Source: Mikania micrantha (lineage: Eukaryota; Streptophyta; Magnoliopsida; Asterales; Asteraceae). Taken from it: a stretch of DNA of 64,000 bases. Positions 10,926 through 21,373 of this stretch are shown in pieces (the first letter of the stretch is position 1; every line of letters begins with the position of its first letter). The stretch is from positions 5,952,001 to 6,016,000 of the forward strand of contig CM018691.1 in the NCBI GenBank assembly GCA_009363875.1, read 5' to 3'. A model generated the notes under the pieces. The model was not told where the DNA came from. It worked only from the letters and a program-made list of their open reading frames with translations, and did not search any database. Both the position numbers and the translations under genes were made by a program.

Positions 10926-12385
10926 GAGGGTTCCTAAGAAAACCCTCCTTTTAGAGAAAACTAAGAAAACTTCGATCTCACCGTTAAATTGTAAGATCAA
11001 TGGCTAAAATTGAGTATTAGTATTTTAGTAAATTACTATTAATTAAACACCTTAAATAAATAATAAAGGGCATTTTTGTCTAATCATTTAATTTTATAAA
11101 TTGGAAACCCCATTTTATTAGGGAACTTTGACTCCAATCAGGTATTCCCACGAATTTAAGAGATTCCATGTTCATATATTCATTTACAATATCCCATTTT
11201 TATATATGTAATAATACAATTTTAAAAGAGGGCTTTTATGACTACTTATTTTGAATTTTCAAATTTAATTTAAACAATCTAAAAATTTTTAATTCAAAAA
11301 ATTTGAATTTTTTCAACTAAACTAGCTGATTACATATATGTAATCATATATTTTATGTAATAATACAATTCAAAAAATTTGAATTTTATGACTACTTATT
11401 TTGAATTTCAAATTTAATTAAACAATCTAGAAATTTTTAATTCAAAAAATTCGAATTTTTTCAACTAAACTAGCTGATTACATATATGTAATCATATACT
11501 TGATTACATATATGTAAGTGTTCGTCAATATTAAAAATCGATTCTGAGAAAAAAATGTAATATTGTGGTGTTACTATATCTAATTACATATATATAATCA
11601 TATGTTTGGTCAAAAATAAAAATTGTAATCAAACCTTGCAATCCTAATATACGTGATTACACATATGCAATCATATATTTGATTGCATATACGTGATTAC
11701 ATATATGTAATAATATATTTGATTACATATATGTAATCTTATACCTTACATGTATATAAATCATATACCTTATTACATTCGTGTATAAAAGAATCATTTT
11801 TATTTATTAACATACTTAAATTGTAGTGCTTTATTTCCCAAAATAATATGACCTAAAATAATATAAGTGACCGAAGTAAAATGTAAATTAAAAACCTTTA
11901 TCAATATAATCATCAACTTGAATAAAAATATATTAGACGGCCATGAAAGCCCACACATAGCTCAAATAGAAAAAAACTTGAAGGTGTTATCCTCATACCG
12001 ATGCAAACATTGGATGACATTTTGGTTATTTGATGGCAAGCCACGTAATCATGTAAGTGTTATTGGTGAAAATTTTGTGATATAATGGTAAAGTTTTGTT
12101 GATCAACAAAAATTATATCATGAATATTGCTCTAGATAATGGTCTTCATGATGGGGTTACTCATGATGATGAACATGCAACGGCTTATGGCAGGCATCGA
12201 ACTAGAAATCAAAACAGTAAATCAAAATATTTATTAAAAAAATAGCTTCCTAAAATAGTGGGGAGACATTTACTAAAATATCCTTTAAATAAAATAAATA
12301 AAAAATCTTTTTAAATTATTTGATTGGTTGGATTAAGTTTTCATAGTTTTCTTAGAAAATGGTAGTTTTCTCATGAACCTTCCTC
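10923..12385. mobile_element. (TA)n-flanked inverted-repeat element with palindrome repeats
   Basis: The left end GGGGAGGGTTCCTAAGAAAA and the reverse complement of the right end (AGAGGAAGGTTCATGAGAAAA) are imperfect terminal inverted repeats of about 50 bp, both continuing to an AAGAAAACT-type block. TA tracts flank both sides. The ends match the element at 27525-27941 (shared GAGAAAACTAAGAAAACTT), so the two are one family. The interior holds the perfect palindrome GATTACATATATGTAATC at 11328 and 11476 within a 148-bp-period repeat, and many relatives to about 11750. An open frame of 72 codons at 11867-12085 has no recognised motif; it may be chance or captured sequence. Confidence 0.65.
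11272..11493. repeat. 148-bp-period repeat with 18-bp palindrome
   Basis: AATTTGAATTTTTTCAACTA then AACTAGCTGATTACATAT recurs with palindromes at 11328-11345 and 11476-11493. The palindrome GATTACATATATGTAATC is perfect. Further partial copies follow to 11750. Confidence 0.75.
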
Positions 12386-12402
12386 TATATATATATATAT
12401 AT

Positions 12403-13387
12403 GTCTCTTAAATTTAGGGATCCCCAAATATGTATTTATGTTTTCTCATTTTAATTGATTTCTTTTTAAATAGTCATTAAAAACTTTTTTTTAAAAAAAA
12501 ACATAAGTCTACACTAGCAAAAAGCTAGAAGGAGTCGAATTATAAAAACCAAAACATATTACTCTGAACAAAAATACAAAACTACTACACCCTCATGTGG
12601 GAACCTGCCTTGCGAGGTTAGGTCATGTGACTCTATTAAATTTCAAATCGTTAATAGAGTGTGTAAGACGAGTTTTTTTCGACTCTATATGATTTTTTGA
12701 AAGACCCGTATAATTACAATTAAGTATGATTAAAAGCACTAAAATTAAAGATGTTCGAATTGCTATTGGAAAAATCAACGTGTCATTCCTCTAAAATTAA
12801 CTTTAGAGTTTGAATTCTAGGATTATCAATATTATATATTTTTTCTCTGATTTTAAATCATGTCGATTGGAATTATGTTTTTTTTCTTTGTTTTCATATA
12901 ACAATGTATTTCAATTATAATAGCTATATTATTTTATCCGACAGGCCCGACTCGACGATCCGAACATGGTCCAAACATTATAATATCAAGTTGGTAAAAA
13001 TAAGAGTACCAAAAAAAATAACAGGATAAAAAAGAATCTTGAGTTCGTCACTCCACACCCTTGCGTGAAAAACACAACCCATGTTGACATTCCCTCAATT
13101 AGGCCAGCTAACAGTTCATCCACAAAAACGATGTTTTTTATGCATTTCACGATTTTAAAATAAGATGCCAAATGCCTTCGAATTTTCTTTTTATTTCCAT
13201 TAATTCACAGCCTCAAATAGGCTAGTATGCATATGATTAGTGGGCATCATCTTTCTCTTTTTGTTCACAGCTAGCATCATGAACTCTCATTATTTTATGT
13301 AATATGCCTTAGACCCAAACAAAATTCGCTCGAATTAAAGCAATTTGTAGGAAGTTTGGTCCGTTAATTTCCTGTTACAGGCGCACT
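12403..13387. other. Intergenic, no gene seen
   Basis: AT-rich sequence after a short TA tract (12386-12402). No ORF with family motifs and no RNA gene. The 61-codon minus-strand frame near 12986-13171 is low-complexity at its C-terminus and is not supported. Confidence 0.6.
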
Positions 13388-13855
13388 AAGGTGCTGTTTG
13401 TTTTTTCAGAGGTAAAATGTCTGCAGTCTGCGTATCACATCTGCAGAAGAAAAGAAGGGTCCGAACCTATGAACGGAGCTTAATCCGCAGAATCTGTGAC
13501 CGGAGGGAGAAGGCGCCGAACCGGTTGAGGCTTGGGAGTTGAACGGAGAGGGAGTCGCCGGTGGAACCGCCGGAGATGGAGGGTTTGGTTGAGGGGAACC
13601 AGCGTCGTAGAGGAGATTCACGATGGTCTTTCAAAAACCTAATTCTGAAGAACCGTAAATGGGTAAAAAAAACACAGGAAGAGACGGGAAGAGGAGAAAA
13701 GATGTATGTCCATGTCTGCGCGAAAAAGAGGCTTGGAAGACCTTTTTTAAGTGAAATGTCTTCGAGAAAACAAACGGTCTGTATCTCCCTAACCTCTGCC
13801 CGTGTCTGCCCCGCGCAGACATAAGTGGTCAGGAAGATGTTTTCTCAAAAAACAA
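13388..13855. mobile_element. GC-rich segment between short inverted repeats, possible hAT-like element
   Basis: The left edge reads CTGTTTGTTTTTTCAGAGG and the right edge, reverse-complemented, contains TTTGTTTTTTGAGAAAACAT. Both are followed inward by TGTCTGC(A/G)-type words. The interior is clearly GC-richer than its surroundings (GGCGCCGAACCGG, CGCCGGTGGAACCGCCGG) and has overlapping open frames on both strands (13406-13621 minus, 13561-13824 plus), none with a recognised domain. No 8-bp target duplication was confirmed. Either a MITE with captured host sequence or an ordinary GC-rich MITE. Confidence 0.35.
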
Positions 13856-15498
13856 AAATACATTAAAATAAAAAGATGAAATATTTAGATGAAATCTTAA
13901 AGGTTAATCACTGATAAAATATTTAGATGAAATCTTAAACGTTAATCACTTGATCCCTAATTAGTTATATGCTATAAAGAAACATTTTAGCTGATTAAAA
14001 GGATCCATTCCATGGCCTTTAGGATGCTTACACTTTTCTTCGAATTGAAAGCTTACATCATAATAGTTATATAATAGCAATTACCAAGTTCAGCCATACT
14101 TGTATTAATTAAGAGTTTATACAAGTTTATAAAACATCATGTCGTGAAACTTGAAAATTAATTTAATAGAATTCTACTTAGGTTATCTCATATCTGTAAT
14201 GAAGGGTGATACATGCGTAACTATGTTTTGTAACAAAACTTATATTAATTCAACATTATGCCCCCAGAGTGGCACATAAGTAACCGTGGTCATGGGTTCG
14301 ACGGTTTTTTTTGCCTTCCACCTTTTCACCCACTGTAACTTACGATTAGTAGATTACTATACCTACACACTCACTAAGCAACACTCCTTTGCGGGACGCA
14401 TGCGTGACACACACCTAAGCCAACATAAAACGGCTCATAATTACACATAGCATAACACTTACTTGAAAATACCCAATTAGACTCCATACTCGTATTGTTT
14501 TGTTTTTTTTTTCTTTTTTTTTTCTATTCTCTTATAATTTCTCAAATATAATGTTTTTATAAAATTTTGAAAGTGTGGTTATAACGTTCTTATTTTAATA
14601 TATATTTTGGTAAAGATTTTGTTAAAAACTGAGTTATGCATAAGTAAAATAACGTTAAAATTAGCAAGAGAATATGTTTACCTTTAAAAAGAAATGTACG
14701 TTCGCCACTTCAAGCTAGCTACTTAGCTAGTGCTTAATTTATTTGGTAGAATATAATGAAAATAATCATTTTAATTTGTGTAAGTGACGTGCCTTTATGA
14801 TATTAATATTATAATATAACATTTTCACACACATCTATATATATGGGACAACAATTTTGCGTATAAACATTACCCTTGCATAATACGGCAACAAAAGAGA
14901 TGTTATAATGCTCGAATCTAAGAAAAAAAAATTAACAACTTTAACCTTTATTTATTTATTTATTTATTTAATTATTTTAACAGGAATAACATGTAAAGAT
15001 TGCCTTTTAGATTAATAGACACCATAGTTTCATGGAATTTTAAAAACATGTATATATGAAAATGCATTTGTGTGGATGTATTTTAAATGATATGTATCCA
15101 CATATGAATATTTTTAGTAAGATCCCAAATATGAGAACTTTTCTGTTGTCGATTCATATGCATCATAATTCAAATTTTGTAAATTCCTTCAATAGCATCG
15201 AAATCATGTCTAAACAAAACATTCACATTCATTTCATTTTATCATTAACATATATCCAATCTAAATAAACATAATATTTGAGATGCTAGCTTCTTGCTTA
15301 AGTAGAGTTTTAAAACCATGTGAGCCAACTTTATGAATATTTGTCTAAACTTTATCCCGACATACATGCAAAATAAGTCGGATAATGTTTGCGAGTCATA
15401 ACTCATAATCTAGTTAAACATTTTGAAGCTTTGGAAACAATTATAATAAAAAATCTAAAAACATTTAACATATTTGTCATAGAGGCAAAACTGCAAAA
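13856..15498. other. Intergenic, no gene seen
   Basis: AT-rich DNA including a 56-bp near-exact tandem repeat (ATATTTAGATGAAATCTTAAA at about 13878 and 13920) and a TTTA microsatellite at about 14946-14975. A tRNA-like word pair around 14270-14320 has only a B-box-like GGGTTCGA and no cloverleaf. ORFs of 70-95 codons at 15056-15676 have no family motifs. Confidence 0.55.
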
Positions 15499-15849
15499 TA
15501 AGGCTGGCAATTTCAGACACGAACACGTTAACATGACACGACATCACACGACTTTAACATGTTTCGTGTTTACCCTTAACATGTTCCGGTCTAAAACAGA
15601 ATCCTTAATAGGTTCTTTAACGGGTTTTAACAGATTATTTAACATGTCATTTATAGTATTAACTGTTAACTGTTAACAGGTTCCTCAACGGGTCTTTTCA
15701 TGTTTACATGTTTTTAACGGGTCGTGTTCTTGTTTGAAAAAACAGACACGATAAGAATTCGTGTCCTGTTCGTGTCTAACCAGTTCGTGTTTCATGTCTT
15801 AACGTGTCATGTCTTAAGGGATCGTGTCTGTCCCGTTATGACAGCCCTA
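15499..15849. mobile_element. hAT-type MITE with perfect 8-bp TSD
   Basis: The left end TAAGGCTGGCA and the reverse complement of the right end TAGGGCTGTCA are terminal inverted repeats. CTGCAAAA occurs exactly on both sides (15491-15498 and 15850-15857). The 351-bp interior is full of CACGA/TCGTGT and AACATGT words and has no transposase. The 8-bp duplication and TIR form fit the hAT superfamily. Confidence 0.85.
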
Positions 15850-15964
15850 CTGCAAAATATATAAGCATGTAAGTGTCTTGAGTAGGGATGTAATTGAGTC
15901 GAGCCGAGCCAGGCCTGCTCCAGCTCGGCTCGTGGATTTTCAAGCCGAGTCAAAATTTCTTTCA

Positions 15965-16651
15965 AGAGATGATCACAATCGAACTAGCCGGACATCCTCA
16001 AACTTGAATCTTCACAATCGTTGATCATAGGCATGATTTGATCTTTGCTTCTACGAATCCGGATGATCTTGGATTGATTTGGATGAGTTGGAATGCCCAA
16101 AAACGCCTCTTTTTCGCCCAGAATTCGTCCCCAAAAGTGTTCTTAACGAAACCCTAAGATTAGGCCTTAAATATGGGAAAGATTAGGTAAAAATCTGATT
16201 TTTCCGGCCGTCGCCGTATGATACGCCGAATTTGGGCGTATCATACGGCCAGAATCTTACACTACGCCCAGAATCTTCTGTCAACGCTGAAATTTGGGCG
16301 TATCATACGCTGGCCGTATGATACGCTGCCTTGGCCGTACCATACGCCCAAGATGAACTCACCGATGGCTTCTTCTCGTCAAGAAACTCAATTTTCATAT
16401 ATTATGGGCCCCGTAACTCATCTCCTAGCCTGAGATATGCCTCCGTGAAGTTTTGACTCGCCGAACTTCATGTTTTCACCATTTTTCTCGCACGGCTTCT
16501 CTTCCAATCCTCCAATAAGCTCCCGAACATGCCTTTAAACACTTGACACCTGAAATTCATAAACATACTCAAAGTAAACATGTTTCGGGCCAAAAATCGA
16601 TAACATCACATAGTTACACATCAATTCACACAACTATTTACACTTTCATCA
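15965..16651 (-). repeat. Truncated 3' LTR of element A
   Basis: This is a direct repeat of 22045-22730. It lacks the part equivalent to 21374-22044, and the break abuts the GAGCC-rich repeat. Palindrome copies lie at 16215, 16237, 16299, 16315 and 16336. Confidence 0.9.
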
Positions 16652-16668
16652 CATCCCCACACTTGTTC
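16652..16668 (-). promoter_or_regulatory. Polypurine tract of element A
   Basis: The minus strand reads CAAGTGTGGGGATG directly before the 3' LTR start TGATGAAAG. The same sequence precedes the 3' LTR of element B. Reverse transcription of this lineage primes plus strand here (established for Ty3 elements). Confidence 0.75.
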
Positions 16669-18264
16669 TTTGCTTGCCCTCAAGCAAAACTCATCAAAAC
16701 CATCCAATCATCATAATCAAATGCATTTCCCAATTGCCCCGCCAATTCTTACATCAGGTTCTAGATCATAACTAAATCACAAGACTTACAACATTACATA
16801 GTTTTACATCGTGACAAGTACAAACGAATTTTCAAGCAAAACATGGAATAACCTCTAACTAGACCTAACATGCTTCAAGTATATTTCACATGAATGTATT
16901 GCACCACTCACAATATTCTCTCCACTCGGTGTATTTCTGGACTAGTCATAATGCACTAGTATATGTGTGAACTCTCAACCAAAAGTGAATGACCGTCATC
17001 ATAAGCTTGTATTGCAATCATACTTCCACCAAATTGCTAAAACCATACACAAATCAAGAGGACTTAACGGGTTGTAATGAAAGGCTAGGGTTAAGATAGG
17101 TACAAGGAATTTGATGGTGACGACAAAATAATGGGAATTTAAGAATATTGAACCACTAATAAGCTCAACTTACCATTATACTACAATGAATCTTTTTGTT
17201 GCTTCATATTGAGGTCATTTGACCTAATATTCTGCTTTTTTTTTTCTTTTTCTCTTTTTTTTTCTCTTTTTTTTTCAGCACTTCATTTGAAAACCAACTA
17301 CACAACTTGTAGATTTAGACTTTAAGGTTCAATAAACAATTAGGCTAAGGCTCAACATGGCTTCTAATGGTTGGGTTGACATGAGAAACTATCACAAACA
17401 AAAGGCTAACGAAACAAAGGTGAATCCTAATGCCTCCATCATTTTTGTGCAAGTTCTAGCATACGATATCAACACGCATTACAACACAAGTTCTAATTTG
17501 GTCGACACTTTGGTATCACTCAGAAACAACCAATACTAAACAAAGATATTACAATTAAGGCTCAACTCTCACAAAAACGATGGGTAAAAGGTTAACGACA
17601 CAAAAACATTCATGTTACTTACAATCTAACATGTCACCCCTAATTAGTCGTTATTTCATTGATGGTTTCTAAAAAACACTTGCCACAACCACTATCATGC
17701 AACTTAAAGACTCAATTATGACCAAGAACCTAATCCAAAACGTTAACAGGTCAATTGTTGATGATTTACATTGAAAATTCTGATTTTCAAGCCCTTTCAG
17801 TTTACTTGGAGCAATTCAAAATTTTCGAAAATTTTGTTCATTTTCACCCCCCCAACATCCCCACACTTGAGATACATTGTCCCCAATGTATAGTTCACTT
17901 TAAAATTTAACCCCAATCATGCAATCATTTCTTCAAAACCATTAACCCAGACTTGAATTAAAACACTAAACAAAAACAGAACTAGTGATGAGGGGAAAAA
18001 AAAATGGACCTGATCTTGTTGTCCTCGTGATGTAGATAATGTGAATGATGCCATATCGACCTCGAATCTCCATGGGTCTTCCCCACACTTATTTTCTGTG
18101 ATGTTTGTGGCAGGAACTCACCAAAACAAAAAACAAAAATAAAATGCGAAAACACTTAAAAATAAACAAACAAACTAAATAAAATCAATACAAACACATA
18201 GGTTGCCTCCTATGCAGCGCTAAGTTTTGTTTACGGTCTTCAGCCAGACCATACCTACTACCAC
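16669..18264 (-). other. Non-coding 3' region of element A
   Basis: No coding frame is supported. It contains a pyrimidine stretch at 17231-17277 and two more copies of the PPT-like box CCCCACACTT (17859-17868 and 18081-18090). Its first part is homologous to 55503-56944 of element B. The stretch that in B holds the third ORF and the pol genes is missing. Confidence 0.7.
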
Positions 18265-20865
18265 TCAAGGTGGCCTGAAAAGGCTATCAACTGCTGCATA
18301 GCCCACAAAATCAAGCTTTCGTGGCTCAGGTAAATCTTCCCATGTTTCCCAGTTGGGTCCAAACATCTTTAACCTTACTTGTTCTTCATCAAACTCCATA
18401 TATTTAGCTTTCTTCTTATCCTTCACCCTTCTCCATTTTGGTATCCACCCATCATCTTTTGATGCCCCTTTCTTCTCAGCATCTTGATCATCCTTGGGTT
18501 GTTCTACTTTTGCTACTTCAGACCTGTGCAACATAAAACACTCCTCTTTGGTGTTATCTTCCTTAGAAAGGAAGTCACATCTGTCAACAATGTTTGCTTT
18601 TGAGCATTCATTCTTGATAAGAGAGTTAGTAGCAATCTCAAACATGTTAATCTGCTTTTCCCGGCCACCAAACCTTAACCCCACAGTCCCGTTAGCACAA
18701 TCAATCATAGCATGTGCCGTGGCAAGAAAAGGTCTACCCATAATGACTGTAGGATGTGTGTCTTTGGTACTTTCAGCACAGTCTAAGACCAAAAAATCAA
18801 CTGGGTAGTAAAAATTGTCCACCTTAACAATTACATCAGTTAACATTCCCCTAGGAAGTGTAGAAGTCTGATTAGCTAACACCACAGTAGTGTCAACTTT
18901 CTGTGGAGGACCAAAATCGTATTGGTCATACACACTCCCTGGGAGAATGCTAACACATGCTCCCAAATCCAACAATGCCTGATCAATTTGAAAATTCCCA
19001 ATTTGTATAGCAATCAGATGCATTCCTGGATCTGGAAGTTTAGGTGGCAATTCACCCGACAAAACGGAATTTGTATTCATGGTTAGCTCAACTTGATTTG
19101 GTAACTTATGATGTTGTTTTTTAGTGCACAACCGTTTCAAACACTTAACATGGGCAGGCACTTTCTTTATATCATCAAGCAATGGTAAATTAATTTTAAC
19201 TTTTTCAAAAATTTCCCACCTCTCATCTCGAGATGGGTCCTGCTTTTTCAAATTAGTTCCATTCACACCATTAGTTGAAAGAGTACTTACAGCATTGACA
19301 TGAAGGTTCTTTGAGCCTGAGCCTTGATGTGCTAGATTCACCTGTGTGTCACTTGGAAGTGTTCCATGATTTCTTCTCGCCATCTCCTCTGCCATCTGTC
19401 CGACTTGCTTGTTCAAAGCATTGAAGGCCTTGTCCCGCATCTCATTTTCTTTCTTCATCTCTTTCAACATCTCAAATATGTCATCTAGCTTTGAAGTTTC
19501 TGAATTAGATGTTGGTCCACCTTGTTGAGGAGGTGGTTGCCTATAATTGCCTTGAAATCCTTGGTTTTGATTCCCTTGGTATTGTCTTTGGTAACCCCCT
19601 TGATTGTACCCTTGTTGGCGGTTAAACTGATGTTGATTTCCTTGATTGTTGGGTGCTTGAAAATTGGGGTTCATTTGATTGGAAGTGTTTCCATACCTGA
19701 AGTTTGGATGATTGCGCAACCCCAGATGATAAGTGTTGAAGTTCATTTCTCCATACACTTGGTTTACTTCTTCTGTTGGAACAAACTGAGATGAACATTG
19801 ACTTGCCTTGTGTCCAATCTCTCCACATCCACCACATACACTAAAAACATTTTCTGCTTTAGTATTATCTTTTCCCAATCCTGCGAGTTTAGCCATCTTT
19901 TGTGCCACAACCTCCAATTGCTCCTCGTTTAATTGTGTGGCTGCACCATTAACCGTCTCATGCTTTGACCGCTTGTTAGATTGCTCTAACCTCTTTGAAG
20001 TGGTGCTCATCCGCTCAAGCATATCCCAATCTACTTGTACATGATTGTACAAGAATGTCCCATTGCTTTGGGAGTTGATGTCTCGAATGTCTTCAGATGA
20101 CATCCCATCATAGAACGCAACCAATAGTTCCCACATGTTGATCCCATGATGTGGGCATTTCCTCACCATGTCTTTGAATCGGGTGAAGGCTTCATGAAAT
20201 AATTCCCCTCCTTTTTGTTTGAAGTTCCTAATGGCGGCCCGAGCTTCAGTTGTTTTCTTCATTGTATAGAACTCACTTAGAAACTGTTGTTGCATTTCTT
20301 CCCAAGTAAAAATACTTCCTGCTGGTAATGTAGAAAACCACTCCTTAGCTCTATCTTTTAAAGTATACGGGAAGAGAATTAACTTAACTTCATCCGCCGA
20401 AAATCCTTGGCCACCCGTGACTTGACAGAATTGCTCGAATTCTTGCAAGTGCTGATATGGTTCCTCAGTAGCTCTTCCATGGAATGTGGGCAAAGATGAC
20501 AACACAGCTGGTCTCACTTCAAAAGATCTCCCTTGCCTAATAGGTGTCACTACCGGTGAGGAATTGGTAGTCAAAGCAGGCCGGAAATGAGTCGTGGCAC
20601 CTTGTGCATGTGCCAAGCCTTGATTGTAGTTCATGGGCACTCCCATGTTTGGAGGAGGCATAGGAATTCCAGGCCCATAGTTTGGATTCTGCGGTCTTGG
20701 TGGCCTGTTAAACCCTTGTTGTGGTGGATACCCATATTGTGGTTGTTGATGATGATGGAAGCCATAACCCCCTTGATTCAATGGTTGTGGATTTGTTGGG
20801 TAAGGGTTATGTATTTGTGGTTGTGGTGGTGGATATCCGTAAGGATCATCATAAACAGCATTCAC
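18265..20865 (-). CDS. gag: Gag-protease polyprotein of element A
   Basis: The 866-codon frame encodes an Athila/Tat-type Gag. It has a Pro/Gln/Tyr-rich N-terminus, a retrotransposon gag domain at about residues 130-290 (with the WFSTLP and W-E-M-QQQFL-EF-type helices), one CCHC zinc knuckle at 344-357 (CGGCGEIGHKASQC), a Gln/Asn/Gly-rich linker at about 395-450, a coiled segment at about 458-497, and an aspartic protease with DLGACVSILPG at 633-643, followed by the flap region and ILGRPFL-like VIMGRPFL. Gag packages the element RNA in virus-like particles and protease matures it (family knowledge). The frame starts here only formally, at a GTG: the same frame continues upstream at 20869-21258 across one TAA. 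The last roughly 100 residues do not resemble element B's protein, and no RT follows. Confidence 0.9.
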   Translation of the reverse strand: MNAVYDDPYGYPPPQPQIHNPYPTNPQPLNQGGYGFHHHQQPQYGYPPQQGFNRPPRPQNPNYGPGIPMPPPNMGVPMNYNQGLAHAQGATTHFRPALTTNSSPVVTPIRQGRSFEVRPAVLSSLPTFHGRATEEPYQHLQEFEQFCQVTGGQGFSADEVKLILFPYTLKDRAKEWFSTLPAGSIFTWEEMQQQFLSEFYTMKKTTEARAAIRNFKQKGGELFHEAFTRFKDMVRKCPHHGINMWELLVAFYDGMSSEDIRDINSQSNGTFLYNHVQVDWDMLERMSTTSKRLEQSNKRSKHETVNGAATQLNEEQLEVVAQKMAKLAGLGKDNTKAENVFSVCGGCGEIGHKASQCSSQFVPTEEVNQVYGEMNFNTYHLGLRNHPNFRYGNTSNQMNPNFQAPNNQGNQHQFNRQQGYNQGGYQRQYQGNQNQGFQGNYRQPPPQQGGPTSNSETSKLDDIFEMLKEMKKENEMRDKAFNALNKQVGQMAEEMARRNHGTLPSDTQVNLAHQGSGSKNLHVNAVSTLSTNGVNGTNLKKQDPSRDERWEIFEKVKINLPLLDDIKKVPAHVKCLKRLCTKKQHHKLPNQVELTMNTNSVLSGELPPKLPDPGMHLIAIQIGNFQIDQALLDLGACVSILPGSVYDQYDFGPPQKVDTTVVLANQTSTLPRGMLTDVIVKVDNFYYPVDFLVLDCAESTKDTHPTVIMGRPFLATAHAMIDCANGTVGLRFGGREKQINMFEIATNSLIKNECSKANIVDRCDFLSKEDNTKEECFMLHRSEVAKVEQPKDDQDAEKKGASKDDGWIPKWRRVKDKKKAKYMEFDEEQVRLKMFGPNWETWEDLPEPRKLDFVGYAAVDSLFRPP

Positions 20866-20868
20866 GTT

Positions 20869-21258
20869 TTACAAGTTGTAATCACCACCGTTCAAACCAT
20901 CATCCCAATTATTGACATTGTTCTCATCAGTCCCTATTGTGCCATGGTGACTACCTCCTCTCAAAGTGTTTCTCTCTTCAGTAGTATTGGTATGGTGATC
21001 ATTATTAGGAGGATGGTTAGGGGGAGGTACATGCTGAAATTGGGGTTGAGTAGGTGGTGGTGGAGGATTTGGGTTACCTTGCGGATTCTCAAAATCCTCA
21101 AACCTTGGTGGTTCAGGTGGAAACTCCATTGTTAGTTGTTGTTGAATGCTCGGAGATGTAAGCTCTATCCGATGGAGTACTCGATTCCTAGGAGCGGTGC
21201 GTTCAATTTCTGGATCAAAGTTAAGTGGTGAAGATCTTCCAGAATACCTAGTATGCAT
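20869..21258 (-). CDS. gag: N-terminal Gag segment of element A, ended by in-frame TAA
   Basis: 129 codons from ATG at 21258, about 115 bp downstream of the 5' LTR and 93 bp past the PBS. The product is Pro/Asn/His-rich with a charged start, like Gag N-termini of this lineage. It is in exactly the same frame as 18265-20865, from which it is separated by a TAA at 20869-20871 and one further codon. The simplest reading is one gag gene with a nonsense mutation; programmed readthrough is possible but has no support here. No other domain is recognised. Confidence 0.75.
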   Translation of the reverse strand: MHTRYSGRSSPLNFDPEIERTAPRNRVLHRIELTSPSIQQQLTMEFPPEPPRFEDFENPQGNPNPPPPPTQPQFQHVPPPNHPPNNDHHTNTTEERNTLRGGSHHGTIGTDENNVNNWDDGLNGGDYNL

Positions 21259-21350
21259 GCAATCTTGAAATTACCTGCACACTAACACAACCCGTGTAAA
21301 TCTGAAAATAAAACAAAATAAAATGTAGTTGAAAGTAATTTGCGCACGAC

Positions 21351-21368
21351 TCCCCGGAAACGGCGCCA
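21351..21368 (-). promoter_or_regulatory. Primer binding site of element A (Asp tRNA type)
   Basis: The minus strand reads TGGCGCCGTTTCCGGGGA, complementary to the plant tRNA-Asp(GTC) 3' end at all but one of 18 positions. It lies five bases from the end of the 5' LTR at 21374. This PBS is typical for Athila/Tat elements. Confidence 0.85.
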
Positions 21369-21373
21369 AAATT

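Noticed and set aside
11867..12085. 72-codon frame as a small gene
   Set aside because: No start context, homologous family or conserved motif; lies inside a repeat element. Mentioned only within that element.
14270..14330. tRNA-like stretch with GGGTTCGA
   Set aside because: No acceptor or anticodon stem can be paired; at most a decayed SINE head.
20587..21135. 182-codon + strand frame opposite gag
   Set aside because: Antisense shadow of the Pro/Gln-rich Gag N-terminus; the Trp-rich product mirrors proline codons.
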